The translations under genes were made by a program, and so were the position numbers. Shown here piece after piece: positions 1-10,110 of a stretch of 64,000 nucleotides of DNA; within the stretch, counting starts at the first letter, position 1; the number at the start of each line of letters is the position of its first letter. The DNA comes from Eustoma russellianum. Lineage: Eukaryota; Streptophyta; Magnoliopsida; Gentianales; Gentianaceae. The stretch is from assembly GCA_036186865.1 (NCBI GenBank), contig AP025071.1, forward strand, positions 9,587,451 to 9,651,450. Reading direction: 5' to 3'. Under the pieces are notes generated by a model that was not told the origin of the DNA, made no database searches, and was given only the letters and a program-made list of their open reading frames with translations.

Positions 1-114
1 AGAAAAATGCTCCAGGAGAAGCGGCCCAGCAGCCTAGGGCAAAGCCAAGAGCAAACGCCCGTGTCCATGTCATGACCGATACTGACATACAGGAAGCCAC
101 TGATGTGGTAGCAG
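1..114 (+). pseudogene. gypsy1 gag C-terminal end (exon before the gag-pro intron)
   Basis: The translation ends in NARVHVMTDTDIQEATDVVAG, the same C-terminal Gag motif (N-A-x-V-H-x-M-T-D) found just before the protease in gypsy2 and gypsy3. The zinc knuckle lies upstream of the window. The coding sequence stops three codons after 114 if the intron is kept, and continues into protease if 115-198 is removed. Confidence 0.7.
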
Positions 115-198
115 GTACAATTTAAATTAAGTTTGAACTTTGAGTGAATTAAGTCTCTACGTGTTTAACTCTCTGTGTAAAACTTGATATGGTCTTAG
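115..198 (+). other. putative gag-pro intron of gypsy1 (84 bp)
   Basis: The interruption reads CAG|GTACAA at the left edge and TCTTAG|GT at the right edge. Read through, it gives T-I-stop directly after the Gag motif. Removing 115-198 joins GCA-G to GT-GCG in phase 1 and gives V-A-G-A-V-L-V-N-K, which continues into the protease. The same position and phase carry an intron-like stretch in gypsy2 (10016-10110), gypsy3 (39322-39397) and gypsy4 (47902-47977). Splicing itself is not shown by DNA. Confidence 0.7.
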
Positions 199-3100
199 GT
201 GCGGTTTTAGTAAATAAGATACCTGCCAACGTGCTTTTCGATAGCAGCGCAAGCCACTCCTTTGTAGCGAAGAGATTCACTAAGCACCTTGGTAATTTTC
301 CTGGGTGGTTAGAAACTCCGTACCGTGTTCAAGCGGCTGGAGATCAAATTATGGTTTCGTACTAGCAGTACCGGGATTGCGAGTTAGAGGTTGAAGGACA
401 AACGTTCTCCGCCACATTGATCCCTATTCAGATGTATGACTGTGACGTTATATTAGGAATGGACTGATTGGTCAAGTATCACGCCAGCATTGATTGTCGA
501 CTGAAGCAAGTGACAATCAAGAGTGCAAAGATGGAAGAGGTAATATTTCAAGGAGATGCGGAACGAAAGAAGGTTCCCAAAAAGGTGTATATGTCGGTTG
601 CTCAAGCTTGCAAAGCCTTAAGGAAAGGTGCCGAGGGATTCCTAGTGTATACGATGGGTGTTACTCAGGAAGTACCATCTATTGAACAAATTCCAGTGGT
701 TAATGAGTTTCTTGATGTGTTTTCGGAGGAATTGCCTGGAGTGCCACCTCCGAGAGAAGTCGAGTTCGAGATAAATTTGATTCCGGGAGCCGAACCCATC
801 TCTAAAACCCCTTATAGAATGGCTCCGGCAGAATTGAGAGAGTTGAAAGAACAGCTTCAGGAATTATTGGACAAAAAGTTTATTCGCCCTAGTGTATCAC
901 CTTGGGGAGCACCCGTGATGTTTGTGAAGAAGAAAGATGGTAGCATGAGACTTTGTATCGACTATCGAGAGTTGAATAAAATTACCATCAAGAATAAGTA
1001 CCCCCTTCCACGAATTGAGAATTTGTTTGACCATCTCAAAGGCACCAAGATCTTCTCTAAAATTGATCTCAGATCTAGATACCACCAGCTATGAGTGAAG
1101 GCTGAGGACATAGCAAAGACAGCCTTTTGCACGAGATATGGCTACTATGAGTTCTTGGTGATGCCATTTGGTTTGACTAATGCCCCTGCAGCCTTTATGG
1201 ATCTTATAAATACCATCTTTCAGGAACAGTTGGACAAGTTTGTAGTGGTATTCATAGATGACATTATGGTATACTCTCCTGACGAGCAAACTCACGCTGA
1301 GCACTGAGAACCGTTCTAAGCATTTTGAGGCAGAAACAACTATACGCTAAGTTTAGCAATTGTGAGTTTTGGCTAAGAAGTGTGGCTTTTCTGGGTCACG
1401 TGATATCAGAGGAGGGGATTGTTGTGGATCCGAAGAAGGTGGAAGCTATTACGGAGTGGCCTAGACCTACTAATGTCACCGAAGTGCGAAGTTTCTTGGG
1501 TGTAGCGGGTTATTACAGAAAGTTTGTCGAGGGATTCTCAAGGATAGCCGTACCTCTCAGTCGCCTTACCCAAAAGAAGTCTAAGTTTGAGTGGACGGCA
1601 GAATGTGAGAAAAGTTTCACGGAGCTTAAGCAGAGATTAACCATAGCTCCAGTGTTGGTTCAACCCTCCAGAACTGATGGGTTTGTGATTTACAGCGACG
1701 CATCGAAGAATGAGTTAGGTACGTAACTTGTAGCATAAGGTTATGATTTTGTTTACCAAACAAGTTTAGACTAATACCTTACTTTTAGGTTGTGTTTTGA
1801 TGCATCAAGAACGAGTCATTGTATATGCCTCAAGGAAGCTAAAGCCTTATGAACAAAACTATCCGACACACGACCTCGAACTTGCAACAGTTGTGTTTTC
1901 CTTGAAGATCTGGCGGCATTATTTATATGGAGAAAAGTGTGCGGTATTCACGGATCATAAGAATTTAAAGTATTTATTCTCTAAGAAAGAATTAAACATG
2001 AGGCAGCGGAGGTGGATAGAATTGCTGAAAGGTTACGATTTAACCATGCATTACCACCCGGGAAAGGCTAACAAAGTAGCGGACGCTTTAAGCAGGAAAT
2101 CTAGCCATGCACGGCAAACACCACTGGAAATAGAAATAGAGGAATTTGGTTTGGATTTGGTGGAGTCCACGGTGAACGTTCTGACAACACTAACCATCAC
2201 ACCGAGTTTGATTGACCGGGTAAAAGAGGCTCAGAAGAATGATAAGACCCTAAGCGAGATAACGGAAAGGATAAAACATGATCAGGTTGAAGGATTCCAG
2301 ATCAAAGAGGACGGGAGCCTATGGTTCAGAGGAAGATTGTGTGTACCTGATATTGATGAACTTAGAGGGGAAATTTTGCAAGAAGCTCACAGTTTGAGAT
2401 TATCGATATACCCTGGAAGAACCAAGATGTACAGAGATCTCAAACAATATTATTGGTGGTCCGGAATGAAAAGGCATATTACGGATTTTATAGAGAGGTG
2501 CTTAGTTTGTCAACAAGTCAAGGCAGAACACCAACGGCCTGGTGGATTACTGATGCCGTTAGAGATCCCAGAATGGAAATGGAAACATGTCACGATGGAT
2601 TTTATAGCTGGTTTACCAAAGACAAGAAGTGGATATGACATGATTTGGGTCATTGTGGATCGCTTAACCAAGTATGCACATTTTCTATCCATCTCGAGTG
2701 AATCGTCTCTCGACAAGTTGGTGAATCTATATATGGAAAATATTGTTAGATTGCACAGTGTTCCGGTAAGTATAGTGTCCGACCGAGATCCACGGTTTAC
2801 ATCTAAGTTCTGGACAGCGTTTCAGAAAGCCATAGGTACAGAATTAAGGTTGAGTACGGCGTATCATCCCCAAACCGATGGATAGTCCGAGCGAACTATT
2901 CAAACATTGGAAGATATGCTAAGGGCTTGCGTCTTCGATTTCAAAGGGAGTTGGGATGGAATGGTGAAGCTAATGGAATTCTCATATAATAACAGTCAGC
3001 ATAGTGCAATTGATATGGCTCCTTTCGAAGCGTTATATGGAAGGAAGTGTAGGTCCCCGGTTTACTGGGATGAAGTCGGCGTAAGGACCATCACCGGACC

Positions 3101-3634
3101 TGAGCTATTGGAGAAGACGCTAGAAAAGGTGAAAATCATTTAGGAAAGACTCAAGGCGGCTCAGGATCGCAACAAAAGTTGGGCAGATTCCAAGCGACGA
3201 CCATTGGAATTTAATGTGGGTGAAAAGTTTATTTGAGAGTATCACCTACGAAGGGCATCATGAGTTTTGGAGTAAAAGGCAAGCTAAGCCCCTGTTTTAT
3301 TGGTCCCTATGAGATACTTGAGAAGGTGGGAGATTCGCCATATAGGATGGCGTTACCTCCGGTATTGGCACAAGTCCATAATGTATTTCACGTATCACAA
3401 TTAACAAAGTACATGACGGATCCCAGCGATGTGCTTGAAGCCCAACCTTTGGAACTCAAAGGCGATGTTACATACGAAGAGATACCTGTGAGAATCATAG
3501 ACCGAAAGGACCAAGTGTTGAGGAAACGGGTGATCCCTTATGTGAAGGTTCAGTGGAGCAACCACACGGAACGCGAGGCCACTTGGGAACACGAAGAACA
3601 GATGCGGGAGAAATATCCTCAACTCTTCAACTAA
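199..3634 (+). pseudogene. gypsy1 pol: protease, RT, RNase H, integrase, chromodomain (decayed)
   Basis: Protease is at about 199-560, with the active-site DSGAS read as DSSAS. The RT (about 700-1310) has PYRMAPAEL, SPWGAPV and the catalytic F-I-D-D. RNase H (about 1670-2090) has YSDASKNELG and FTDHKNLKYLF. Integrase (about 2380-3130) has the CLVCQ zinc-binding half, MDFIAGLP and SDRDPRF for the first two catalytic Asp, and SERTIQTLED for the Glu. A chromodomain-like segment ends the protein (about 3470-3634; YVKVQWSNH, EATWEHEE). Breaks: stops near 361, 464 (Trp codon to TGA), 1092, 2883 (Gln to TAG) and 3141, and frameshifts near 1304 and 3230. An intron-like gap splits RNase H at 1719-1788. 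Unlike gypsy2 and gypsy3, the RT reads through FDHLK-GTKIFSK without an intron. Confidence 0.88.
1719..1788 (+). other. putative intron inside gypsy1 RNase H (70 bp)
   Basis: The left edge TTAG|GTACGT is close to the plant donor consensus and the right edge is CTTTTAG|GT. Read through, a TAA follows after one codon. Removing 70 bp joins L-G to C-V-L-M in phase 1, exactly the continuous L-G-C-V-L-M of gypsy2 and gypsy3, which have no gap here. That makes it an extra sequence relative to relatives rather than missing coding sequence. Confidence 0.72.
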
Positions 3635-3666
3635 GGTACGTAAGTTTCGAGGACGAAACTTTTTGT

Positions 3667-3679
3667 TAGGAGGGTGGAA
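3667..3679 (+). other. gypsy1 polypurine tract
   Basis: The purine-rich stretch TTAGGAGGGTGGAA sits directly before the TGTCATACTCC start of the LTR, the expected position for the plus-strand DNA primer. Confidence 0.75.
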
Positions 3680-4616
3680 TGTCATACTCCATAATTTTCA
3701 AGTCCTACTTTTAATAATAAGAAGACAACTTAAAATATAATTTCATTAAATGTATAGGTTATGAAGTTTAGTTAAATAAAATATAGAGGGGAAAAAATAG
3801 ACAAAAGTGGAAATTGAAGGAATTTGGCCAAAATGCCAAAATTGCCCCAACTACATGTGGGGGAGTTACACAACATTTGGATGACTCCCCATTAGGAAGC
3901 CCTAGGTTACAACACAAAAAGGGAGAGGAAGAACAGCCTGGGAGAAGAAAGGAGAGGAAGAAGAAGAAAGGAAGAAGAAGAGGAAGGCTAACCTAGATCC
4001 AATCCGTCCCGAAATTCTATCACACACTCGTAAGCTTATCTAGATTCCAAGGCAAGTAATCTTTCTATACGCTTTACGCAAATTTTGATTCGATAGGCCC
4101 TATGTTCTTATAAAGAGAAAATCCGGATCACACATTAGTAAATTTGATTTGTTATGTTAAATGCTTTACTATATGTAATTGTTGTTGTTGATTGAGTGAA
4201 GTCATGTTCTTTGGGCCAATTTCTGAAAATGTTTATGTTGTGACCTTTGTTGTTAAATATGCCCATAAAAGTGTTATCTGTGATGTGTTCATTGTCTTGG
4301 TATAAGTTCTTAAGTTTATTAACTACATCTTAGATGTTTTGAGAGTATTTGCAGGAAGTTGAAGGATGAATGATGGCATTGTTGTAGACTTGTTGTGTTG
4401 GAAAGTTTGAAGATATATATTAAAAGTTGTGGTGATAGAAGGTTTAGAGTGGATATTATTTTACATGTTTGAGAATCAATTCATGTTAGTTGTGTGTTAA
4501 GCATGATGAATCTAGATGGTAAGATTGATCTTGAAGAGTTTAACATGGAAGGGGTGAAGGAGGAAGGTGATGGAGAGAAGTCACTGCAGAAAATTGCAGT
4601 TCTGGAACCGTCAGAA

Positions 4617-4948
4617 CACTTCGACCACCTACTTTAGGCGCTTCATGTCACATTAGGCACCTAAAGTAGGCGTTCAATGTGTCCCAGTGCATTCCAGAAC
4701 ACTTCGAACACCTACATTAGGCGCTTCATGTCACATAAGGCGCTTCATGTCGGCGTTCGATGTGTCACAGCACATTCCAGAATACTTCGAACACCTCCAA
4801 AGGCGTTCGATGTCACATAAGGCGCTTCATGTAGGCGTTTGATGTATACCAGCACATTTCCGAACCACTTCGAACGCCTAGTACAGGCACCTTATGTCAC
4901 TTTAGGCGCCTCAAGTAGGCGTTCTAAGTGTACTGGAAGACTTTTTGA
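4617..4948 (+). repeat. four 83-bp tandem units in the gypsy1 LTR
   Basis: Units start at 4617, 4700, 4783 and 4866, a constant spacing of 83 bp. Each opens with (C/T)ACTTCGA(A/C)C, contains AGGCGCTTCATGT-like sub-motifs and closes with a CATTCCAGAA-like segment. The units differ by substitutions while keeping their length. Confidence 0.88.
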
Positions 4949-5309
4949 CCCATTAGGCGCCTTATGTATGTGTAATAACTCTATTCTCTTCCTTTGATCA
5001 TAAAATGCAAGGGTATTTGAGGTGTACTTAAGGAATAGATGTTAAGTGTGATTAAGTAAGGATAAGATTGCATCCCAAGTGAGTTGGTGATACGAACGGA
5101 CTTAGAAAGGTACGAGCATGGAGTGTTTGAGGTGCAAGACCATGTACTTGATATGTAAGATGTGTGTGTACGTTTACATGTTTGACATGAAGTTGCATGA
5201 GCATTCTGCATCACGACATGAACACTTTGTATTTTGACATGAGAATTGCTTTGTGAAAGAACATGTGTTTACAAGAGAAAATTAAAGTTTTCGAAAGGCA
5301 ACTATAGCT

Positions 5310-5565
5310 GCTAGTTGATCGCAGGGTATAAAAGTCACGCTTGCGAAAGCACGGTATAAAAACATGACATGTGAATCAATAGCAGGGTATAAAGTATTTT
5401 ATGGGGCCGTGGACCTATCAGCATGGATATGAGATATATATAATGGGGCTGTGGACCTTTCAGCACGGGGTATAAAGTTATATGTTATAGGGCCGTGGAC
5501 CTTTCAGCACGGGGTATAAAGTTCTGTTTGCTATAGACTGATCACCCACAGGGTATAAAGTTCTG
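5310..5565 (+). repeat. GGTATAAAG / GGCCGTGGACC repeat block in the gypsy1 LTR
   Basis: The motif GGTATAAA occurs six times, and the longer unit GGGCCGTGGACCTTTCAGCA occurs three times (starts near 5403, 5445 and 5490) at roughly 42-45 bp spacing. A comparable block with GGTATAAT and about 42-bp spacing is present on the minus strand in the LTRs of the gypsy3 family (33176-33380). Confidence 0.8.
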
Positions 5566-5892
5566 CTACACGAAGAATATGAAATGTTTTATGAAATGAC
5601 ATGCATAGCATATTTACAAAAGAAGTCATATGCATGGGTTCGGTATGTGGTTTTAAAAGTATACATGCATCATGCCTCACGAAGCATAAGACTTGATATG
5701 CCAAGGTTAACATTCATGAATGTTTTGTTTATGCAGTATGTTATTTTAGTTACATGTTTGCTCTCTTATTCGAGTCTCATTTATGTGAGTTATTTGTATT
5801 GATGAATTGTATAAAGATGCTTCTTGCTAACCCGAGCACCTTATTTTGGGCAATGACTTATACACTGGTGACTTGTTGTGTGTGATCCCTTA

Positions 5893-6240
5893 AGGTGTAT
5901 AGACGGGTTACTTGCTACCGATGTTTTCGCTAAGAACAGATACTTCATAGGCTTCATTCACAATGGAGGCAGAGTTTATTCAATGCTATGAATCTACTTC
6001 ACACGCTTTATGGATGCGAAATTTCATCAATGGTCTAAAAATTGCCGACACAATTGGTAAACCCATAAAGATTTTCTGCGACAATTTAGCTACGGTGTTC
6101 TTTGTGAAAAATAATAAAAGTGGGAGTTGCAGTAAACATATCGACATAAAGTATTTGAAGGTCAATGATCATAGTGCATAAAGAGAAGTAAACATTGTAC
6201 ACGTTAGTACAAAGTCAATAGTTGCTGATCCCGGTTAAAG
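5893..6240 (+). pseudogene. copia1 RNase H remnant
   Basis: The translation from about 5963 contains MEAEFIQCYESTSHALWMRNFI, a Ty1/copia RNase H segment, followed by FCDNLATVFF and KHIDIKYL, the downstream conserved blocks. Weaker similarity reaches back to about 5893 through a frameshift. There is a stop at 6179. Integrase and RT are absent upstream, so this is only the 3' end of a copia element that was cut or overwritten on its left. Confidence 0.8.
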
Positions 6241-6596
6241 TCTTCATGGATTATTCTAGTGATATGGGACTCTTTAGTTCTGCTTGATTTGTTGTACTTT
6301 GATCTTATTTTGTCTAGATATTTGTTGACTTTGAATATATGCATTTACAGTTCGTGATCTATTTGATCGATAGACGTAGACCCATTGAGATGATTTATAT
6401 TAAATCATTCATTTTGAGAATGTATGATGCATTGTAATTCTTGGAAGGGAGTGCTAGCATCAAAGCATGACCGCCTTGATTCTTGTATCATGTTTTCTAT
6501 CTAAGGTTGGTAGTCAATAAATCCAAATAACAATAAAGTTATGGCCATATTGTTTTATCACTTATGATGTGTTATCATGTGATCCAAGCGGGAGAT
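6241..6596 (+). other. copia1 untranslated 3' part and polypurine tract
   Basis: There is no coding sequence after the RNase H end except a decayed continuation (VHVSTKSIVADP-like). The stretch ends with GCGGGAGAT (about 6588-6596), a typical copia polypurine tract, immediately before the LTR. Confidence 0.55.
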
Positions 6597-6890
6597 TGTA
6601 AAAATCAATTATAATATTTTTCATTGATTGCAAGAATATCGTAATTTATTTACGAATTACTAATGTGGATAATATGAGTAAATATATCTGCATGTTTTAT
6701 TGGGTAGATACATTGTAATTATTGATCGCATTAATGATAAGACTTGATTCTGATTGATTGAAAATCAGTATTCCTTGATAGAAGAAATTATTTATCGGAT
6801 AAATATGGAAAGGGGTCCCTAGCCTAGCCTATAAATACAGAGCATGTGATATTCCATCAATCCAAGCAATCAAACATTCAACTAGGCATA
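6597..6890 (+). repeat. copia1 3' LTR, left part (split by gypsy2)
   Basis: The LTR begins TGTAAAAATC right after the polypurine tract. A TATA box TATAAATA is at 6830-6837. The sequence is broken at 6890 by the gypsy2 5' LTR and seems to resume at 15303. Confidence 0.65.
6830..6837 (+). promoter_or_regulatory. TATA box of the copia1 LTR
   Basis: TATAAATA lies in a C-rich context (AGCCTAGCCTATAAATACAG), as usual for plant LTR core promoters. The downstream part of this promoter is now separated by an 8.4-kb insertion. Confidence 0.5.
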
Positions 6891-8564
6891 TGTTATAACC
6901 GATTTTTTAATAGAATGGCAAAATAGTCATTAAGGAGTAATTAATAGATAAACCTAATTCAATTTGGAAATTTCCCTAAACCCTAATCAAATTTCTATTT
7001 AAACAATGCTTAGAATTCTCCCTCCACACAGTAGACATACGGCCGCCATTCATAGAAGAAAGAAAAGAAACGATTTTCTTCTTGCTTCAAGCCACCAAGG
7101 CCGTCGGTTTTAAGAGAGAGGGAGGAGCACCACCGCCTCAATCAAGCCTTTCGAACGCGTATCAATTACCAAGTAGGTGTCTCCTTAACATCCGTTGAAT
7201 GTAAAGCATTATAATCTTTAATTTTCATACGAAACCGAGATCGTGCATAAGTAATTGTGATTGTATAGATGACTGTTTATTTGATTATATGTGTATGTGA
7301 TGAATTGTATTTCCGTATATATGTATAATGTTATTTTCTTATGAATAGTATGAAAAGGTCGTACTTTTTGATGTTTATATGAGTAATGGAATCAATTTAG
7401 ACGTGGCGGTGAAGGCGGTGCGTGGCTGGTGGTGGTGGGCTATGACCACGTGCTGCCGTTCTAGTGGTGGTTAAGGGAGTGGGGCTGAGAGGATGTGTGG
7501 CTGGGAGAGGGCTGAGGGTGAGGGTGGGAGGCTGAGTGGAGAGGGGGGCTGAGGGGATGTGTCGGCTGGGGGAGGGGGAAAAGGTTAGGTAATTCAGAGA
7601 GGGAAGTTTGGAAATCAACTGGGGGATCTGAAAGGGGCCAGGGACGAAGAAGCTGAGGAAAGGATAAGGGAAAAAGAAAAAGAAAAAGAAAAGAAAAAGA
7701 AAATAAAAGGAAAAAAGAAAAAGAAAAGGAAAAGGAAAGAATAGGAAAAAGAAAAAAAGGAAAGATTCCGTATGTGAGTTCTGTGCATTCATGCATCACG
7801 ACATTGCATCTCTGTTCTGTTCTGTTCTGTTAGGATATGTGAGGCGTAAGTCGTATCTCCGTTCTGCTTTGTTCCGTTCTGTTAGTTTCGGGGGTCATGC
7901 ATTGCACGATAGGATGTATGTTTCCAAGAATGTAGGTTATCATGCATCACGTATGTGACATTGCATTTCACGCTCATTTCGCATGATTATGTGTTTTGAT
8001 TTTTTTAAGATGTTATGACCATGATACGTTTTTGTGAAAACATGGACAGTCTATTTTCGTATTACTATACTTATATGTATTTCACTACTGTCTTAGCGTG
8101 TATGATCTCACAGTGCCGATGCAGGCAGGGTACCTACTCAGTGACGTTTTTGTCACTCACACTGTTCGTTATGTTTCTTGCAGATGATTCAGGGTATGAC
8201 TATATATGGATTGGAGAGGATTCGGAGTGGGCTCATTGGGACTCATAGAGATTGATTGGAGACTGATGATCAAGAATTAGAGAAGTTTTATTTTAATTAT
8301 TATTTCATTTGAGGACTTAGCTTAGGGATTTCATTTTACAAACTTTACGATGTCGTTTAGGGGATTGTGACTTGACGTTGGCTACTTATGGTTTATGGAT
8401 TTTACTTTCGATTTAGGGTTTTAAGTTGATTTATGTTGCTTCCGCAATCGAATACTCTGTCATTTTGATAAGTGTAGAGATTCGTACAGACGCCTTGTAT
8501 ATCCCTTAGCGGAATAGGGCAAGCGTACCGGTTCTAACCCTAGGGTTCTGGACGGGGTGCTGCA
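6891..8564 (+). repeat. gypsy2 5' LTR
   Basis: It starts TGTTATAACC and ends at CTGCA just before the primer binding site (the 3' copy ends TTACA). It contains a telo-box (TAAACCCTAA, 6977-6986), a TATA-like CTATTTAAAC (6995-7004), a G-rich block (about 7480-7640), a purine-only tract (about 7665-7770) and GTTCTGTTCT repeats (about 7815-7880). Confidence 0.92.
6977..7004 (+). promoter_or_regulatory. telo-box plus TATA-like element in the gypsy2 5' LTR
   Basis: TAAACCCTAA (6977-6986) is followed within 10 bp by CTATTTAAAC (6995-7004). Both are kept in the 3' LTR (13675-13684 and 13693-13702). The telo-box AAACCCTA is a known promoter element of plant housekeeping genes; its role here is inferred from position only. 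Confidence 0.4.
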
Positions 8565-8566
8565 GG

Positions 8567-8580
8567 TGGTATCAGAGCCA
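8567..8580 (+). other. gypsy2 primer binding site (initiator Met tRNA type)
   Basis: TGGTATCAGAGCCA begins three bases after the 5' LTR and matches the usual plant iMet-tRNA primer site TGGTATCAGAGC. Confidence 0.92.
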
Positions 8581-8931
8581 GGTTGCTCTAGATCTACTAG
8601 GGAAACATAGAATTAAGAAATTATCTTAGACGTAAGAGATGACTATAGATTTAAGTTTTGATCGTAGATGTAAGTTTGATCTTAGATTAAGTTTGATTCT
8701 ACATATAAGTTGTGATCTGAGACTAAGTTTGCTTCTAGACGTAAGCTATGATCTAAGGATAAGTTTGACCTTAGAATAAGTTTGATTTAGACTAAGTGAT
8801 GATCGGACTGGGGCACGATTGGGTTCTATTTCCGTTTTATTTATTTTTATTTGACTGTTTACTATTTTTAAGTTTATATATATTTCCTGAACTGCCTTGA
8901 CCAAAACTGGAAATTTCCTTGTCATAGCAAA
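8581..8931 (+). repeat. gypsy2 5' leader with degenerate GATCTTAGA/TAAGTTTGA repeats
   Basis: The untranslated leader holds many variants of GATCTTAGA and TAAGTTTGA at roughly 15-25 bp spacing from 8620 to 8800. A similar TGATCTTAGA series lies in the same place, just after the primer site, in gypsy3 (40852-40901, minus strand). No coding sequence is present before the Gag start at 8932. Confidence 0.6.
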
Positions 8932-10015
8932 ATGCCGCAAAGAAGAGAGAATTGTGGGAACAGCAGAAGAAATCACTCTGATAATGGGGCTCCACAGCAG
9001 GTCGTGCTCCCCCAGACCCTGACCGACGCACTACTGGTCATGGCCCAAGCTGTGCCACAGCAACATCAGCAGCCACAGGCTCCACCTCCTCCGTCGCCAC
9101 CGCAGCATGGGATCCGTTTCTTCTTCGGTGAGATGAACAAGGTCCATGTCCCGACGTTTGCATGTAGTTCAGACCCAGAGGATGCGGAGCATTGGTTAGC
9201 AGAGATGGAGAAATGTTTCAGGTTGACTCAGGTTCCTGAAGAGATCCGTGTTGTGTGGCCGCCCCACTGCTTAGTGGTAAGTCCAGTGAGTGGTGGGACG
9301 ATATGGTTCCCCGTATGCAGCCACCTATCACCTAGGCTCAGTTCTTGGAGGCTTTCAGGAAGTATTATGTGCTCGAGACTGCTGTGTTGGAGAAGATGAG
9401 GGCATTCAGTAGGTTACAGCAGGGGAAGATGACAGTGAAAGAGTGCTGACACATTTCATGTGTTGGGGAAGTTTGTGCCTTCGGTTATGTCAGATAACTG
9501 CCTGAAGATGCTCAAGTTTGAGGAAGGCCTAGATTCTCATATCCGTTTCGCGATTGTGAATGCGAGCATGAGGACGTTCGAGGAGATGCTCGACACATGC
9601 TACAGGGTTGAGAGCAACTTCAGGAGAGTCGCAGCACAGGACAGGAACAAGAGACCTCGAGAGGAGGTCAGAGGCAGTGGTACAGGCAGATGGGTGAAGA
9701 TTGCCCAGAGACCCCCTTTTGGACAGCCAGTTAGACCACCACTTCCACCGAGAGATGATCAGCAGTATGCACGCCCTCCACAAGGCACGCCAAGGTGCAA
9801 AGAATGCAACAAGCTCCACATTGGGGAATGCTATAACAAGACCGAAGCCTGCTTCAGATGGGAGAAAGTGGGCCATGTTATTAGAGATTGCCTAGATATA
9901 AAGTCAGCGCCACAGCCTGTGGCGAGACCGCCACCGCCCAACAAGCCTCAGACGAATGCCCAGGTTCACTCCATGACTGATGCAGACTTGCAAGGTTCAA
10001 ATGAAGTAGTGACAG
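8932..10015 (+). pseudogene. gypsy2 gag
   Basis: Gag starts MPQRRENCG at 8932. A proline/glutamine-rich N-terminal part leads to the retrotransposon Gag core (VPTFACSSDPEDAEHWLAEMEKCF at 9150-9222). A frameshift near 9260-9450 splits the core, and it resumes at about 9460. The zinc knuckle region near 9797-9890 has CKECNKLHIGEC followed by CFRWEKVGHVIRDC; the second Cys of the CCHC box is Trp, so zinc binding should be lost. The C-terminus NAQVHSMTDAD matches other Gag ends here. The reading frame continues into the putative intron and stops at 10093-10095. Confidence 0.85.
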
Positions 10016-10110
10016 GTGTATTTAAGATTTACGCATTTCAGTTGTGTCTTTCTTTTTATCTGTTGATTATACTTGCATGTGTTATACTTGTGTGACTCTA
10101 TGAACTTTAG
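10016..10110 (+). other. putative gag-pro intron of gypsy2 (95 bp)
   Basis: The edges are CAG|GTGTAT and CTTTAG|GT. The Gag frame runs 26 codons into it and then stops. Removing it joins V-T-G to V-I-F-V-N-K in phase 1, the same joint as in gypsy1. The length of 95 is not a multiple of three, so retention also breaks the pol frame. Confidence 0.7.

Larger units (their letters stand above)
1..5890 (+). mobile_element. gypsy1: truncated Ty3/gypsy chromovirus (Tekay-like), internal 3' part plus 3' LTR
   Basis: The domain order on the plus strand is gag tail, protease, reverse transcriptase, RNase H, integrase and a C-terminal chromodomain-like segment, followed by a polypurine tract and an LTR beginning TGTCATACTCC at 3680. 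That order is the Metaviridae (Ty3/gypsy) order, and the chromodomain places it among chromoviruses; the Tekay/Del assignment rests on general resemblance and is an inference. The 5' LTR and most of gag lie outside the window. The element has several stops and frameshifts, so it is a non-autonomous relic. The right edge is set where copia RNase H similarity starts, so the LTR may have been cut there. Confidence 0.85.
3680..5890 (+). repeat. gypsy1 3' LTR (right end probably cut)
   Basis: The LTR starts with TG directly after the polypurine tract. It is non-coding and has two internal tandem arrays: four 83-bp units at 4617-4948 and GGTATAAAG-containing repeats at 5310-5565. No clear CA terminus is seen before copia RNase H similarity begins near 5893, so the end is uncertain. 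The partner LTR is outside the window. Confidence 0.7.

Noticed and set aside
7397..7799. Two overlapping minus-strand frames rich in Phe, Leu and Pro
   Set aside because: They are the complement of the G-rich and AAGAAA tracts in the gypsy2 LTR; the equivalent at 14030-14554 behaves the same way. Low-complexity by-products.
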